Origin: Byssochlamys sp. IMV 00236
Lineage: Eukaryota; Ascomycota; Eurotiomycetes; Eurotiales; Thermoascaceae
Direction of reading: 5' to 3'
Length of the DNA: 19,061 bases
Assembly: GCA_001931875.2 (NCBI GenBank)
Contig: MSJH02000020.1
Span: 1 to 19,061, forward strand
The notes under the pieces are model-generated. The model saw nothing but the letters and a program-made list of their open reading frames with translations, was not told the origin of the DNA and searched no databases. Below, piece by piece: positions 1 to 10,703 of the stretch. Numbering within the stretch: position 1 is the first letter of the stretch; each line of letters opens with the position of its first letter. The position numbers and the translations under genes are program-made.

Positions 1-38
<38 letters not shown>
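1..38. repeat. Homopolymer T run at window edge
   Basis: Thirty-eight consecutive T residues start the window, followed by CAATAAACAG. It is either a contig-end artefact or a genomic A/T tract. Read on the minus strand it would be a poly(A) run, but no AATAAA stands before it on that strand, so a retroposed transcript end is not supported. Confidence 0.9.
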
Positions 39-556
39 CAATAAACAGCTTTATAAAGCGGTGCCAATGTTGCGCTGTTGTCATTACGTTATATTTTAGA
101 AGCAAATAATCAGTCTTCAAAGGGAAACCCTCAAGCTTGAGACTTTTCATTTAGTAAACTTTGATATTCTACCAAATGACTCACAATGGAAATCTAGTAG
201 AAACTTAAAGGGAAAAAAAAAAGAAAAGAAACATCGACTAAATAAGGCATACAAGAGGCTAGCATGAATGGAAAAGCGTTGATAACGCTTATTGTTGACA
301 CATTCTTCTTGGTCACATAATGATCAGAAAACCTTTGTATATGCCGAAACTTTCTTTGACTGCGTAGAAAAGTGTCTTTCAATGTTAGATCAGTTATGTA
401 TTACTGATTATTCAAAGCATATGCAAAACATCAGTATTTTGCATAAGTACAGTTTGTAACCGTACACGGATGCATTTCTGCATACAAGCAAAAGAAACCA
501 ATATTAACACATTTTATAAAAGTAAAAGTAAGTTCTTATACTAATACACCAAATAG
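39..556. other. Gene-free AT-rich stretch
   Basis: No convincing coding region is visible here. The longest open frames are short and of low complexity, for example a minus-strand frame at 194-382 rich in Phe and Ser. The stretch probably holds the distal 3' flank of the reductase gene to its right. An AATAAA on the plus strand at 40-45 has no gene before it inside the window. Confidence 0.6.
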
Positions 557-562
557 TTTATT
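557..562 (-). terminator. Poly(A) signal of the A-T-R reductase gene
   Basis: TTTATT on the plus strand reads AATAAA on the minus strand, about 40 nt after the stop codon of the reductase gene. This spacing suits a fungal 3' end signal. Confidence 0.55.
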
Positions 563-601
563 AGATCAAGTAAAATCTAAAGACTTTGGTATTACAATGT
601 T

Positions 602-3600
602 CTAAAGAGAACTCAAGAATCCCTTTTGTTCCCAATATTCCAAACACTTTTTAAATAAAATGGGATCCACTGCCGGTGCTTTGTTGAGAGTAGGAGACAC
701 CTCTCTTGTCCTTTCAGTTTGCCAAACGGGCATCTTGAACGAATCTGTCAAATTTGTCTTGTAGAATGATAATAAACGATAAGCCGGATTATTCATATCG
801 CCTGAAAGCTCCTGAACCCATTCTGAAGGCGAAACCACATCAAAGGCAATACCAACCTCTTTCATCACACAAAGAATGTCAGACCACGTAATTATCTTGG
901 GATTCACCACATGATACACAGACGTATCCGTGCAGGCTTGCAGTGTTGAAGTATGCAGCATTATTTCAGAAATAGACGCCGCGGCATAATTGATTGGGAT
1001 CCAATCGATGACTGTATCAAGCCTGGGCATTTTCTTCATCATACGTGCTCCACCGATAAACATGAGAGGATATTGCTCAGATATGTTCCAGACGCCATGT
1101 TCCGTATCACCACAGACCTGGCCTAAGCGCTCAATGAAGCATGGCCACTTTTTCTTGGTCACGAGATAGTTGAGGAGCACTTCGACAATAAACTTGGATT
1201 GAGCGTAACCTTTTGGCATTGCGACACCTGGATTAAATGGTAATGGAACTTCTTCAATGAGATTTCCAAGTTTAGCACTTGCGCTAACACTCGAGATGAA
1301 ATGGACTCGCATCGGATTAAATTCACGGTAAGCAAACTTTAGCAGGTTATAGAAGGGTGAAATACATTCCTTATCATAGTCAGCGACAGTTCGATTAAAA
1401 TCCAACATCCAAGCACAATGCTGAACCATGTCGATTTCCCATTGAAGTTGCAAGTATCGATCTCGGTAGAGACCAAGATAGGGATCGTTTAGATCCATCG
1501 GTAACAGTTCTATACGTGACGTATCATCCAGTAAAGAAACGTCGAGCATGCGAGACAAGAGCGCCTCCTCCATTCTCTGTCGCCGTTCGATATCACTGTT
1601 GCCTCTTACCATACAATATACTTTTCTAACTTTTCTACTTTTTAGCAGCTCACATAGTAAGAACGAGCCAAGAGATCCTGTAGCGCCCGTCAATAGAATG
1701 ACGAGATCTCTATCCTTTGTTGCACAGAGTCCCTTAACCACAGGAAAGTCTACTATTGCTCTTTTAATATAAGCCTTAGTCAGCATCCGTGTTTGTCCAT
1801 ATTGTTGCTCTTTTTGAACTGGCTTGTTGATGATATTGGCTGTAGTAAGAGCTCTACACATGGCATCTATATTAGAAAACTGGTAGACAAAATCTTGCGG
1901 AATGTGATTATATTCTGAAGCTACAAGATTGCGAAGTTGAATGGCAGAGAGCGATGTGAGACCAAGGCTAAACAAAGAGCATGATGTATCCTGTAGAGAT
2001 ACCTTAGGCATATTAAGTGTTGCTGAAACAGAGTCGATCAAAAACTCCTTGACTTTTTTGGGACTCTGTGATACTGGAGACGTGCTTTGTATTTGTGGAC
2101 CATTTATAAATGCTTTGTACATGGATTCAATTGTATCCTTATACATTTCTTCAGCAGCCTTACGCGATACACCACCCTTTACTGTTGTCGGTAACGTCTT
2201 ACCAGGAGGAAGTATCTTGACCATTTGCTTTAAAAGCATACTGTGGCTTGGGCATTCTTTGTTAGCTTCTTCAACAGCGTCATATACCATCTTCACAGCG
2301 TCGTTTTGTTGGCCATTCTCCATGTATTCTTTATGCAACTCAACAAGAGCAGCGGTGCACTGTCGGCCATGCCCCAGAACAATCACTTGGTTGACTACTG
2401 AGCAATTTGCAATGGTCATTTCCATTGGAGCCGGGTTTGTCTTCTCCCCATTTTCCATAATCAGAATGTTGTCGCGACGATTAAGGTAGATATAATATCC
2501 TGAAAAATCCGGATGCTCCTTGAATAAGTCGTTTGAGCTGTACTCATCGGCTTGAGCGAGGCCTGTGGCCAAGTTAGGGCAATCTCCTCGAATGACCATA
2601 TGCTTTACATCACAATCTACCGTTTCAAACAGACAGTATTCTTGACCGTTGGGATCCTTTATAAATGGACGAAACGCATACCAATTTCTGCTGTTACGGT
2701 CCAGATCAGCGGCCATGACGGCACCAAATTCTGTAGAGCCATAGATCGCGCGGACGTTTATATTATACTCGTGAAATTTCTCGCCAGTGTCAAATCGGAG
2801 AGGAGCGCCACCAAAAAAGATGTACTTGAGCCTTGCGAGGCTTTCACGATACTCTAGATCGTCGTGTGTAACGCTCAACATCTGCTCGAGAATGAGTGGA
2901 GGTGCTGACATCATGGTACACTGTACAGAACGTAATGCCTGAGCAATTTCATTTTGAGAAGGTGGAAGCTTTTCCAAGTATACAATACTTCCACCATCTA
3001 CAATTATTTGAAACACACAAGCGATTCCAAAGGAATGAAACCTGAATGTAAGGTTAAGTTTTCACACACACACGCGAGCAGAGGAGCTCAAAAAAAAAAA
3101 GACTTACATAGGAGCGCATACAAGAAATACATCATTATGATCTACAGGTAGCATGGCATGTTCACTTGATTGCAGTATATTCAAGAAATTAATAGCTTTA
3201 AACATGTACCTGTTGGAACAATAGATGGGCTTTGGAAAATTAGTAGTTCCCGAACTAAAAACGTGAAAAAAAGAACGTGGCATGAGATCTTGATCAAACA
3301 TAAAAGAAAGAATAGTTTACCTGTGCATGATGAGCGTAGTTTTTGTGATATCTGAAGAGATAAAGCTGTGGTTGAGAATACCTCGGTAGTCGGGATAATA
3401 AGGCTCCATTGTTAGCACATCAAGTTGAAGCGGGCTTATGATTAATTCTCTCATGCCTTTGACTGAGGAACTGATGGCCATAGCTATCGATTGATACTTT
3501 TTGCTTGCTAAAAGAAACTTGGACTGTGTAGTCTTCATCAAATGAACAATGGCCGCCTGAGAGTTCCTTGGGGAGATCAGAAAGGGGGTTACACGAAGCT

Positions 3601-3880
3601 TCAAAAGAGCCAAAAGGACGATCAGGTAGTCAATACTATGATCAGCTAAATAGGATACTGTTCGCGTGTCCTTGATGATACTTGACCATTTACAGGCCAA
3701 GTTGGTAGCAATAAGGTCTACTTGAGCATATGTCAGAGAATGAAAACCGTTGTTCGAATGGTAATATGCAACGATTCGATCGCCATTGTCTTTGCAAACT
3801 TTGTTGAGATAGTTGATGAGAGTCATATGTTCTTCAGCATTAATTTCAGAAGGAGAGGTTGAGAAAATAGTGGTTACCAT
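602..3880 (-). CDS. NRPS-like adenylate-forming reductase (A-T-R)
   Basis: Predicted to activate a carboxylic acid with ATP, load it on a phosphopantetheine carrier and reduce the thioester with NAD(P)H to an aldehyde or alcohol; the substrate is unknown. Exons (minus): 3880-3321, 3254-3108, 3041-602. Both introns, 3255-3320 and 3042-3107, are 66 bp with GT/AG ends. The product is 1048 aa. Seen in order: adenylation core HSSGTTNFPKPI at about 185-196, assembled across intron 1; YGSTEFG at 336-342; a late adenylation motif with GEKTNP near 434; a carrier domain with LGLTSL, candidate phosphopantetheine Ser 599; a Rossmann reductase with GATGSLG at 688-694; a Ser-rich strand near 820; catalytic Tyr848 and Lys852 in YAQSK. 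There is no condensation domain, and it is shorter than Lys2 (about 1400 aa), so a generic aryl or aminoacyl acid reductase fits better. The start could also be the in-frame ATG at 3889. An ATG at 3961 lies upstream of the TATA box and is unlikely. Confidence 0.92.
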
Positions 3881-3936
3881 ATTTTTCATAAAGAAAAGAA
3901 TATAAATTGCTAAAAGAAAGAGAAAATATATATGGT

Positions 3937-3946
3937 TATTTATATA
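3937..3946 (-). promoter_or_regulatory. TATA box of the A-T-R reductase gene
   Basis: TATATAAATA on the minus strand, about 57 nt before the proposed ATG at 3880 and followed by a CT-rich leader. Its position argues that the ATG at 3961 is upstream of transcription and that the start is 3889 or 3880. Confidence 0.55.
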
Positions 3947-3961
3947 GTTTTCACCATACAT

Positions 3962-5516
3962 CCTGGGGATGAACGCCCTGAATTTCCTGCTAAGTACAAG
4001 TGCATACAGTTAAGGGTAATCATTGGTTTAGACATGAACTTATTTTTAGCTTACATTATATAGAACACGCATAACTGACTACCATCATAACAAAGAGCTC
4101 AATAAAGAGAGTACAATGCACATATGCAATAATATTTTAATTCAGTAGAGTGTCTTGTGAATGACATGCTCTTTTAAAAGGCTAGTTGTCAAACTTCAAT
4201 GCACAAAGAAGCCAAATAATCTAGACAAGATTATAACCATTTCTATACATGCAGTCTTTTACAACTCTTGTGCCCCTTTTTTAATCCATTGTCCCTTTTG
4301 AATCTTTTGCACAGCTATAATGAAAAAAATGCTTTGTTCATGAGTGAAATAATGGAGAACGATCATGATTTGAACTTGTTGAGAAGAAGTATAAAAGGGA
4401 CATTTAGTAGTCATTGTTCTACGGACGCACTGTTCAAGATAAAAGAGACTGCTTGTTGCTGCTTTTTATTTCAGTGTTTTGTATAAAAAGCTGGATCATA
4501 ACTGTTCTTAACCAAGATACCCGTGGAGGGGTAGGTCAAATCATATACTCAGAGTTGTTCAAACCGGTATATACATATTCTTTCTTGGCATGATAAGGAC
4601 AATCGGTGTCCTTTCTGTTGTTTGTTTGTGTAAAGTACTGTGTAACACAGTCATTACTCTATCTGTGAGGCTTTTTATGTCTTTTTCAATATTCCCAAAT
4701 CGACACACAAACAATGCGAACTGTGCGAATCGTTCTTTTGTTGAAACATAAGAAAAAGATGAGGTGTATAACAAAAAATTCTCCGTAATAACTAAACCAT
4801 CGTCAAATTGCTATTTTTATTTTGCGCATTCTTTGAGAAAAGGCTAGCATTACAGAAGAAGGAGAGGGGAGGGGGAAACGACTTTAGTAAACAGATTAAG
4901 AGTAGTTTGTTTTTGAGGATTGGTATTGAACCTGTTATGATTGATATAAAGGAGGCTGAGTGGACCCTTTTCTACATTGCGCAAACATATGCTCTCTAGA
5001 TAAACATACTGACAACAATAATAATAATAAAGCCCAAACTGAGAAGTGCTTTTGAATATGTAAAGAGAGATTGTTATGATTTATGTATATATCATCAAAG
5101 ATTGATTTTTATTTTTATTTTCGTGTTTGGAATAATGCACCAAGCAAAAAGATCATACACTGATTTTATCCGACATGCAAAACGTGACTCAGCATGCTAT
5201 TTATCTATAGATGAAAACGATTGGCTTTAGTCTAGTTTAGCTTAAACAAATAAAGGATTAAGATACAGGATTATTTATTCTGGACTTTGAGCAATGAATC
5301 ATTATGTTTTGCTTACAGAACTTTAACAAGTATTACTTGACAAAACATATACATTTAATAAGCTATTAATAAGCTAAGTATGTCAATGACAAATAAAGAA
5401 TTATTTATACATTAGTGCATCTCGACTTTCCGGAAACGCTGTACATTAGGCATGGATAATTGTTAAGTGGTCTGTTTCTGTGTGTCTTTTGGAGGATTAG
5501 GTCTATTTTGAGCACA
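3962..5516. other. Gene-poor intergenic region
   Basis: No supportable gene. Open frames at 4268-4486 and 4808-4999 (plus) and 4559-4774 (minus) start at TTG, lack homology I can recognise and show no clear splice links. AATAAA occurs on the plus strand near 5248 and 5393, and A/T-rich near-repeats (TTAATAAGCTA twice around 5356-5377) are present. No tRNA or snRNA signature was found by eye. Confidence 0.5.
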
Positions 5517-5665
5517 CTAACCAATGGCTGCTGTGGTTGAGAAGGAATCTGAGGTTACCGCTTGACTGAAGCTGGGCAGCTGTGTAACTCTAGATGCTTG
5601 TTCCAGACTTGGATCGGGCTCCTACTTTCTTTGGAGTTGCCGATACTTGCACAATTTTAAAAAAG

Positions 5666-5672
5666 TATAAAT
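5666..5672 (+). promoter_or_regulatory. TATA box of the small 95-aa gene
   Basis: TATAAAT lies about 118 nt before the ATG at 5784 and is followed by a strongly pyrimidine-rich stretch, the promoter and leader style also seen at other genes in this window. Confidence 0.55.
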
Positions 5673-5697
5673 GATTCAAGGGCAATTCAACCGTTTT

Positions 5698-5780
5698 TTC
5701 TTCTCTCTCTCGTCTAAAAATTTTTTCATCTCCTCCTTTTCTCTCTTTCTCTTTATCACTCTCTCTTTCTCTCTCTTTTA
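5698..5780 (+). repeat. CT-rich leader tract
   Basis: About 80 nt composed mostly of CTCTCT/TTTCTC repeats directly before the ATG at 5784. It is a pyrimidine-rich 5' leader or core-promoter element. Shorter versions precede the reductase, the PPZ phosphatase and the CLIP-like gene. Confidence 0.7.
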
Positions 5781-5783
5781 CAA

Positions 5784-6071
5784 ATGATTGCAACCATCTC
5801 TAATACTTGCACCTCAGTCAACAATAACCATAGCAACACCAATGTGCGTCGCAATTCCTTTTCAGAATTTGTAAAGAGCTTGTTATTACTTGTATCGCCC
5901 TCAAATAACCATGACAACAGTAATTCAAAACAAGAGGATATAGAGAAGAGATCTCCAAGTTTATTTGAAGACATGTACGTCTCATTTCCCGCCTTTGAAG
6001 AGCAAGAGGAAAGCACTGGTTGTCACCCTCAACCATCTTTGATTGTCGGAACAAGCCGTATTATGTGCTGA
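5784..6071 (+). CDS. Small hypothetical protein, 95 aa
   Basis: I do not recognise this protein. It is a single exon starting MIATISNTCT and ending at TGA 6069-6071. It is polar, with Asn/Ser-rich stretches at about 13-20 and 41-47, a basic-to-hydrophobic segment (RRNSFSEFVKSLLLLV) at about 22-37, and an acidic C-terminal half with PSLFEDMYVSFPAFEEQEE. RRNSF resembles a basophilic kinase site, which is inference only. Support for a real gene comes from the TATA box at 5666, the CT-rich leader ending just before the ATG, and an AATAAA at 6237. Opposite-strand frames over the same bases look like shadows. A downstream exon is possible but not needed. It could be a regulatory or stress-type small protein; no function can be assigned. 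Confidence 0.55.
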   Translation: MIATISNTCTSVNNNHSNTNVRRNSFSEFVKSLLLLVSPSNNHDNSNSKQEDIEKRSPSLFEDMYVSFPAFEEQEESTGCHPQPSLIVGTSRIMC

Positions 6072-6236
6072 ATAGCTGCAGATTACACATAAATATTATC
6101 ATATCTAATTATACCTTCTGTACCATATTTCTCCTCTTCATTTTTTAGCATAATTACTATTATATACCTTCTTATATCATTTTTTTTCTTCATTAAATAT
6201 TTCCTTCTCCCCCTTTTTTAATGATTTACACAGCAA

Positions 6237-6242
6237 AATAAA
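6237..6242 (+). terminator. Poly(A) signal after the small gene
   Basis: AATAAA about 165 nt after the stop codon at 6071, within AT-rich DNA. Confidence 0.4.
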
Positions 6243-7884
6243 TTCAATGTTCATTGACATATGAAAAAATTAAATTGAAATTATATCAAAAAAGTACATT
6301 CTTATAATTATGTCATTAAAAGTAAAGATAAAAGACCTCACATATGATCAACACTTGGGCGCATTGAAGCTGAGGAGGGGGATGGATTAATAAAGTAGAC
6401 TAAAAGTGAGATAATTACAGCCAAAGGCTTGTAGAATTAAAACATGTATGAAGCAAGTCGAAAGTTTAAATGACGAAATGTGCCCTCTTATCATTTATTC
6501 TTAGCCGATGCTTCCAAAAAGTGATAATACACGCATAAAAGTACTCCTCTCCTGCCGTTGTTACAGTTCCAACTAAATGAAGAGAAAAGCTGACCATTCG
6601 AGCATTAGTACTAGCTTTCTAATATGAAGTAGACGAGCATTCATAAATGAAAAAGATGGACTTTCTACAAAACATCGGATTGCATGACATTGAAGAAAAA
6701 ATTTTCATTCTTTTTCCCTTAAATTTCTCAATCAGCCTTTTTTCATAAAAACAAAGCTCTATTTGATCATTTCTACAGGGAAGCCTTATCTAGTCTCGAT
6801 TTCAAGCGATTATCATGAAAAAGTGATGAGGGACTCTTTGAAAAAATCTTTTTTTTTACGAAAGGATGACCTCATCTTGTACCTTTTTTGTCATGGAAAC
6901 ACATTTTTATGACTTGAGGGAAAAAGAAGACAAAAAAAATAGGAGGAAAACAAAGCAATAAATTCGCTCACTTGGCATTTTTTTAATCGCATACAGAGAT
7001 GCTATCAGTTGTCCCTTGCCGCTTTTCGGCTCAGATTATTTCCTTTTTTATTAAACTTCCATCAGGCACCATTGCACAAGGCAGTGGCTTGTCATGCATT
7101 ACAGAAACGCTTCAACCTTTTCTTTTCAGCGAAACGTTACACAGATGAGACGATAGAGCCAACCATTGGAAAGCTGGCTTGATTCTCACGATGGTAGGAC
7201 GACTGTAGCCATTTCAGATGACAACAAAGTTAATCTCTCTTTTTTTGTTGTGCATTTAAATATGTTTTCTGTCATTCTTTTCTGTTGTCTCTAAAAAAGA
7301 TAGAAATAAACAACCACTGCGTTTCTATAGGTACTTTTTTTTTTTTAAAAAAAAAAAAACGGTAAACAGACTGTTCATTCAACTCTTTCTGACATGATAA
7401 ACTTCATTAAAGATCAATTATCATAATACAACATAAATAAAAGGACAAGTCACATACTTTGAGTTTTACTTTTGAACAAGATGTAAAAGTCCTTTGATTA
7501 CTTTGGCGAATACAAAAGCAAAATTACGGAATTAAAGTAACCAATCATGCGTAACAATCTCTGAATATAATTGACCCGTTGTCAAGGGTAAAATTAAATA
7601 AACTTAGAAATCACCAAGAAAACGCTCTCTTGTATACTGTAAAGGTCTACTGCGAAAAAGATAGCAATCAATTCATCTCTTGATACGCCATGTATGAACT
7701 GACCATTCAGCAACAACGTGTCAATGGATTTGATCACCGCAGGAAATTTTTTTTTTCATTGTCCTACTTGTCAATTTCGATTTGTTCTCGATTTTAGATG
7801 GTTATTCACCTTCAATAAGATCGCCGCCCTATTCAACAAAAAAAAACCTTTTTCTTTCTCTTTTTTTGTCAGTTTATTATTTAT
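6243..7884. other. Gene-poor intergenic region, 1.6 kb
   Basis: No open frame with coding character, and no tRNA, U-snRNA, SRP or RNase P signature that I can recognise. The stretch is AT-rich with many T and A homopolymers. Around 6980-7210 it is somewhat less AT-rich. The right end (about 7840-7871) is T/C-rich and probably the leader of the PRM10-like gene. Confidence 0.5.
7335..7359. repeat. T12-A13 perfect palindrome
   Basis: Twelve T followed directly by thirteen A, a self-complementary tract inside the long intergenic region. It could be a nucleosome-excluding element, a slippage product or a short terminator-like hairpin. No neighbouring gene clearly uses it. Confidence 0.7.
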
Positions 7885-9816
7885 ATGGAAAAAGCCTTTC
7901 ATTATGAGCAGAGTGCGCATCCAATGTCGGGAGATTCAGAACAATCAGCCAGCAGCGAGGATTCATCCGAAAAGACAGTGGGAGTAGGCGAAGCACAGAG
8001 CAACGAACCAGATACCCTAGAACGCACGATGAGCCATACGGATCATGCATTACAGATTGTAGATGAAGTCACTCGAGCAGATAACAGACGAAGACCCAGT
8101 CGAACTGGTGTTCTTTCGAACCTGCTGAAACTCGATGTGTTTGATAACAAGATCGCTTCTTCCTCTCGCTCCACTCGTCCTACACAGCAACTTCAAACCA
8201 TAGCATCCAGCAGAGCCTTCTTGCATATGCTCAGCGCATCGAATTCGGCTCGTAGTAGCATGTATCTGGAAGACCTGCAAAGAGCTGAATTGGGTATCCC
8301 CAATGACGCTGCTATCGCTGCTCATCGAATGGCCATTGCGTCAGAGATAGCCGATATTTTGCAAAGACAGGATATCATCATCAAGCTCGGCAAATCGCTT
8401 GTCAGAACGGGGGCTCCGTCTCATCGAATTGTAAATATTACCTTTCTAAGCGTTAACGTATTTTAACTCATATTGCTCAGGAAGCGGCGATGGAAAAGGT
8501 AAGCAAGCGATTAGATATTGTTGGAAGTTATGCCGTTTTGCCTGGCTTGATTATTGTCACCTTTGGTGATGTGGAGACACATACTTCCGAGACACATCTT
8601 ATCCGTTGTTCGCGATCACTCGATATCGGTAAACTAGAAAGAGCCTACCGTATTGCAAGTTGTCTTGCCAGAGGCGAAACTGATGTCCCCGAAGCTGCTG
8701 ATTTGCTCGATGATATCCTCAAAGGTCCACCGACTTGGAAACCAATATCGATCGTTTTGGCTTACGCTCTTTCGTCTGCTTGTGTTGCTCCCTTATTTTT
8801 CAACGGATCATGGACCGATTGCTGGGTGAGCGCCATCTTTGGTTTAGCCGGTAGGATCACAAACTTTATCGTCTTTCTTTTTTTGACAAGTAACCTTTTT
8901 TTATGACTATAGTCGGCGCATTAACTTATATATCCGAAAAAATACCCATGTTTAGTAACGTATTCGAGATGGCTATTACTATTCCCATTGCTGTCATCGC
9001 ACTTGCATTACATCCATACATATGCTTTGCTGCCGTCGCCATATCTGCTGTAAGTGTTTGTGTGATTTGTATATATCTTTTCTCATTTTTTTTTTTTTTG
9101 AAAAGATTGTTATTGCTTTACCAGGTTATTCGCTTACATGTTCCGTGATGGAATTATCTGCTAGAAACCTTGTGAGTGGGAGTATCCATCTTGTGTATGC
9201 GTTGATCTATGTCTTGTTTTTGGCCTTTGGTATTGGCTATGGCTGTTCTATCTGGCGACTGTCACATCCGGATGTTGACCTTAACGTGCTAGGCGCATGT
9301 CAAAACAGTCTCAACCCCTACTGGACCTTTCTGTTTCTCCCACTCTCGACGATTGGCCTAGGCACTGTTTACGGCGCAGACGTTCATCAGTGGTTTCCTA
9401 TGGTACTTGATAGTGCCGTAGGTTATTCTGTTTACTACTTTGTCGACAAATACACCCATTCCTCTGCCGTTATTACGCCAAGTGTAGGAGCATTTGCTTT
9501 AGGATTATTTGGTAATCTATACGCTCGGGTGACAAAGCGTCTAGCCTTTGTCCCGCTTATGGGTGGTACGATTATTTTGGTGCCTGGAAGTATTGGTAAG
9601 TGGTATATATGTGCATTTATAATAAGCTAAAACTGACAGTCTATTTCAGGAGTTCGAGGTGCTATCAGTTTGTTTGATGGGTCAAATGTTGAAGGTGGAA
9701 GTAGTTTTGTCTTTCAAGTCCTTGGTATTGCTTTATCACTCACCCTTGGTCTGTTTTTGGCCAATTTGGTTGTTTATCCTAAAGGAAAGAAGAGATCTGT
9801 CTTTTTAGGTTTCTGA
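7885..9816 (+). CDS. PRM10/ThrE-family multi-pass membrane protein
   Basis: Exons 7885-8430, 8481-8850, 8913-9049, 9106-9595 and 9650-9816; introns of 50, 62, 56 and 54 bp with GT/AG ends and matching phases give 569 aa. The family pairs an N-terminal ThrE (DUF1212) domain with a C-terminal ThrE_2 (DUF3815) domain. Bacterial ThrE exports threonine and serine; yeast Prm10 is a pheromone-induced membrane protein of unclear role. Here residues 1-145 are polar and Ser-rich, probably cytosolic. About 147-275 hold the conserved soluble part (GAPSHRIEAAM across intron 1, then VGSYAVLPGLIIVTF). From about 290 a series of hydrophobic helices follows, including PGYSLTCSVMEL, then a second block ending with the family-like LVPGSIGVRG joined across intron 4. 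The start may be 7885 or the in-frame ATG at 7924. Transport substrate is not known for fungal members. Confidence 0.88.
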
Positions 9817-10186
9817 TCGCTTGTTAGACTGAAGATAAGAATATACCCCCTTTTTTTCTATCTGTTTATTAGATCGTTCTCTTAAATTATATTACCACAT
9901 CATACTTAATATACATAATTCATAAATATACTATAGTCTTTAAATTTTGTCTGTGTCAAGCATAAAGAGTACAAGGTACGGTCGTACAAAGACGGGACAT
10001 ACAAAAAAAGGATGCAAAGAAAAGAATAGAACCTTTTTATTGAATGATGATTTTACTAGAATGAATATACATCATCTAAATCGAAATGAAAAGTAGTTAA
10101 ATATGAAGATAATGAGAAAAATGCCTTTTAAACAGTGATATGGTAAACTTCAACAGGAACTATACACAATGTAAGAAAATGTTATT
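9817..10186. other. Convergent 3' flanks
   Basis: Space between the 3' end of the PRM10-like gene (plus) and that of the acidic-protein gene (minus). It is AT-rich with no coding frame. TTTATT at 10036-10041 reads AATAAA on the minus strand and may end the acidic-protein transcript, about 145 nt past its stop. Confidence 0.5.
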
Positions 10187-10603
10187 TTAAGAAATGTACT
10201 TTTTACCATGATCAAACACATCTTGTTCTATATCTTCCATGCCATCATGTTCCTCAACAATAGCCTCGTCTGTGTGGTCGATATCATCTACCATCAAATT
10301 ATTCAAACTCTCGTCTTCATCCTCCAAAAACTGAATCACTGAGCTTTTCATTAATGAAGGGAACCAGGTGTATTCTACATCCGAGTCATCCTCGCTTTCC
10401 GTGTCTTCACCGTCCATAAGTGAAATAAAATCATGTTCGGTCAGTCTATCTTCGTCTAAAATCTCATACTGTGCCTTTTCTTCCAAAGGCAACCTAGAGG
10501 CTTCTGTCTCTGTTACTTCATGGATTGTTACTGAGGCTGTTATGGATGTTTCCTCGTTCTCTTCCTTTGTTATGGAAGTGTACGATTGATAAATACAACT
10601 CAT
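10187..10603 (-). CDS. Acidic hypothetical protein, 138 aa
   Basis: Single-exon minus-strand frame starting at ATG 10603 (MSCIYQSYTS). I do not recognise it. It is very acidic, with Asp/Glu clusters such as DGEDTESEDDSDVEY at about 63-77 and LEDEDES around 93-99, between which lies a more hydrophobic WFPSLMKSSVIQFL segment. It has no signal peptide or membrane helix. Such a pattern is common in disordered adaptor or chromatin-associated proteins, but that is inference. A minus-strand TATAAAA at 10697-10703 and the open frame of 417 nt support a gene. The frame continues a few codons upstream only with a TTG, so ATG 10603 is the natural start. It is divergent from the EBP gene, sharing the intergenic region. 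Confidence 0.55.
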   Translation of the reverse strand: MSCIYQSYTSITKEENEETSITASVTIHEVTETEASRLPLEEKAQYEILDEDRLTEHDFISLMDGEDTESEDDSDVEYTWFPSLMKSSVIQFLEDEDESLNNLMVDDIDHTDEAIVEEHDGMEDIEQDVFDHGKKYIS

Positions 10604-10696
10604 AATTGTCAAATGGAAATAAAAAAGAACTAGACGGGGTTACCAAAAATATTTGCAGTACAAATACACATGATTGGATGGCTGAGTTATTCTACG

Positions 10697-10703
10697 TTTT
10701 ATA
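10697..10703 (-). promoter_or_regulatory. TATA box of the acidic-protein gene
   Basis: TATAAAA on the minus strand, about 94 nt before the ATG at 10603. The context GTATAAAACG resembles a good TATA element. Confidence 0.45.

Noticed and set aside
1548..2857. Plus-strand frames of 74-182 codons opposite the reductase gene
   Set aside because: The minus strand encodes a complete, motif-rich enzyme; these are mirror frames.
3881..3961. N-terminal extension of the reductase from ATG 3961 giving a hydrophobic leader
   Set aside because: This ATG precedes the TATATAAATA element, so it is probably outside the transcript; the hydrophobic stretch is translated CT/AT-rich leader.
4268..4486. Plus-strand open frame of about 72 codons
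   Set aside because: TTG start, Cys/Phe-rich low-complexity end, no promoter or splice support.
4559..4774. Minus-strand open frame of about 71 codons with a helical-looking middle (NIEKDIKSLTDRVMTVL)
   Set aside because: It begins at TTG with no ATG or plausible upstream exon, and I recognise no family; treated as chance.
6815..6910. Possible C/D box snoRNA starting at a GTGATGA
   Set aside because: No D box (CTGA) at a suitable distance and no terminal stem.
7718..7987. Plus-strand frame before and overlapping the PRM10-like start
   Set aside because: GTG start, Phe/Lys-rich product from T and A runs, out of frame with the real exon.
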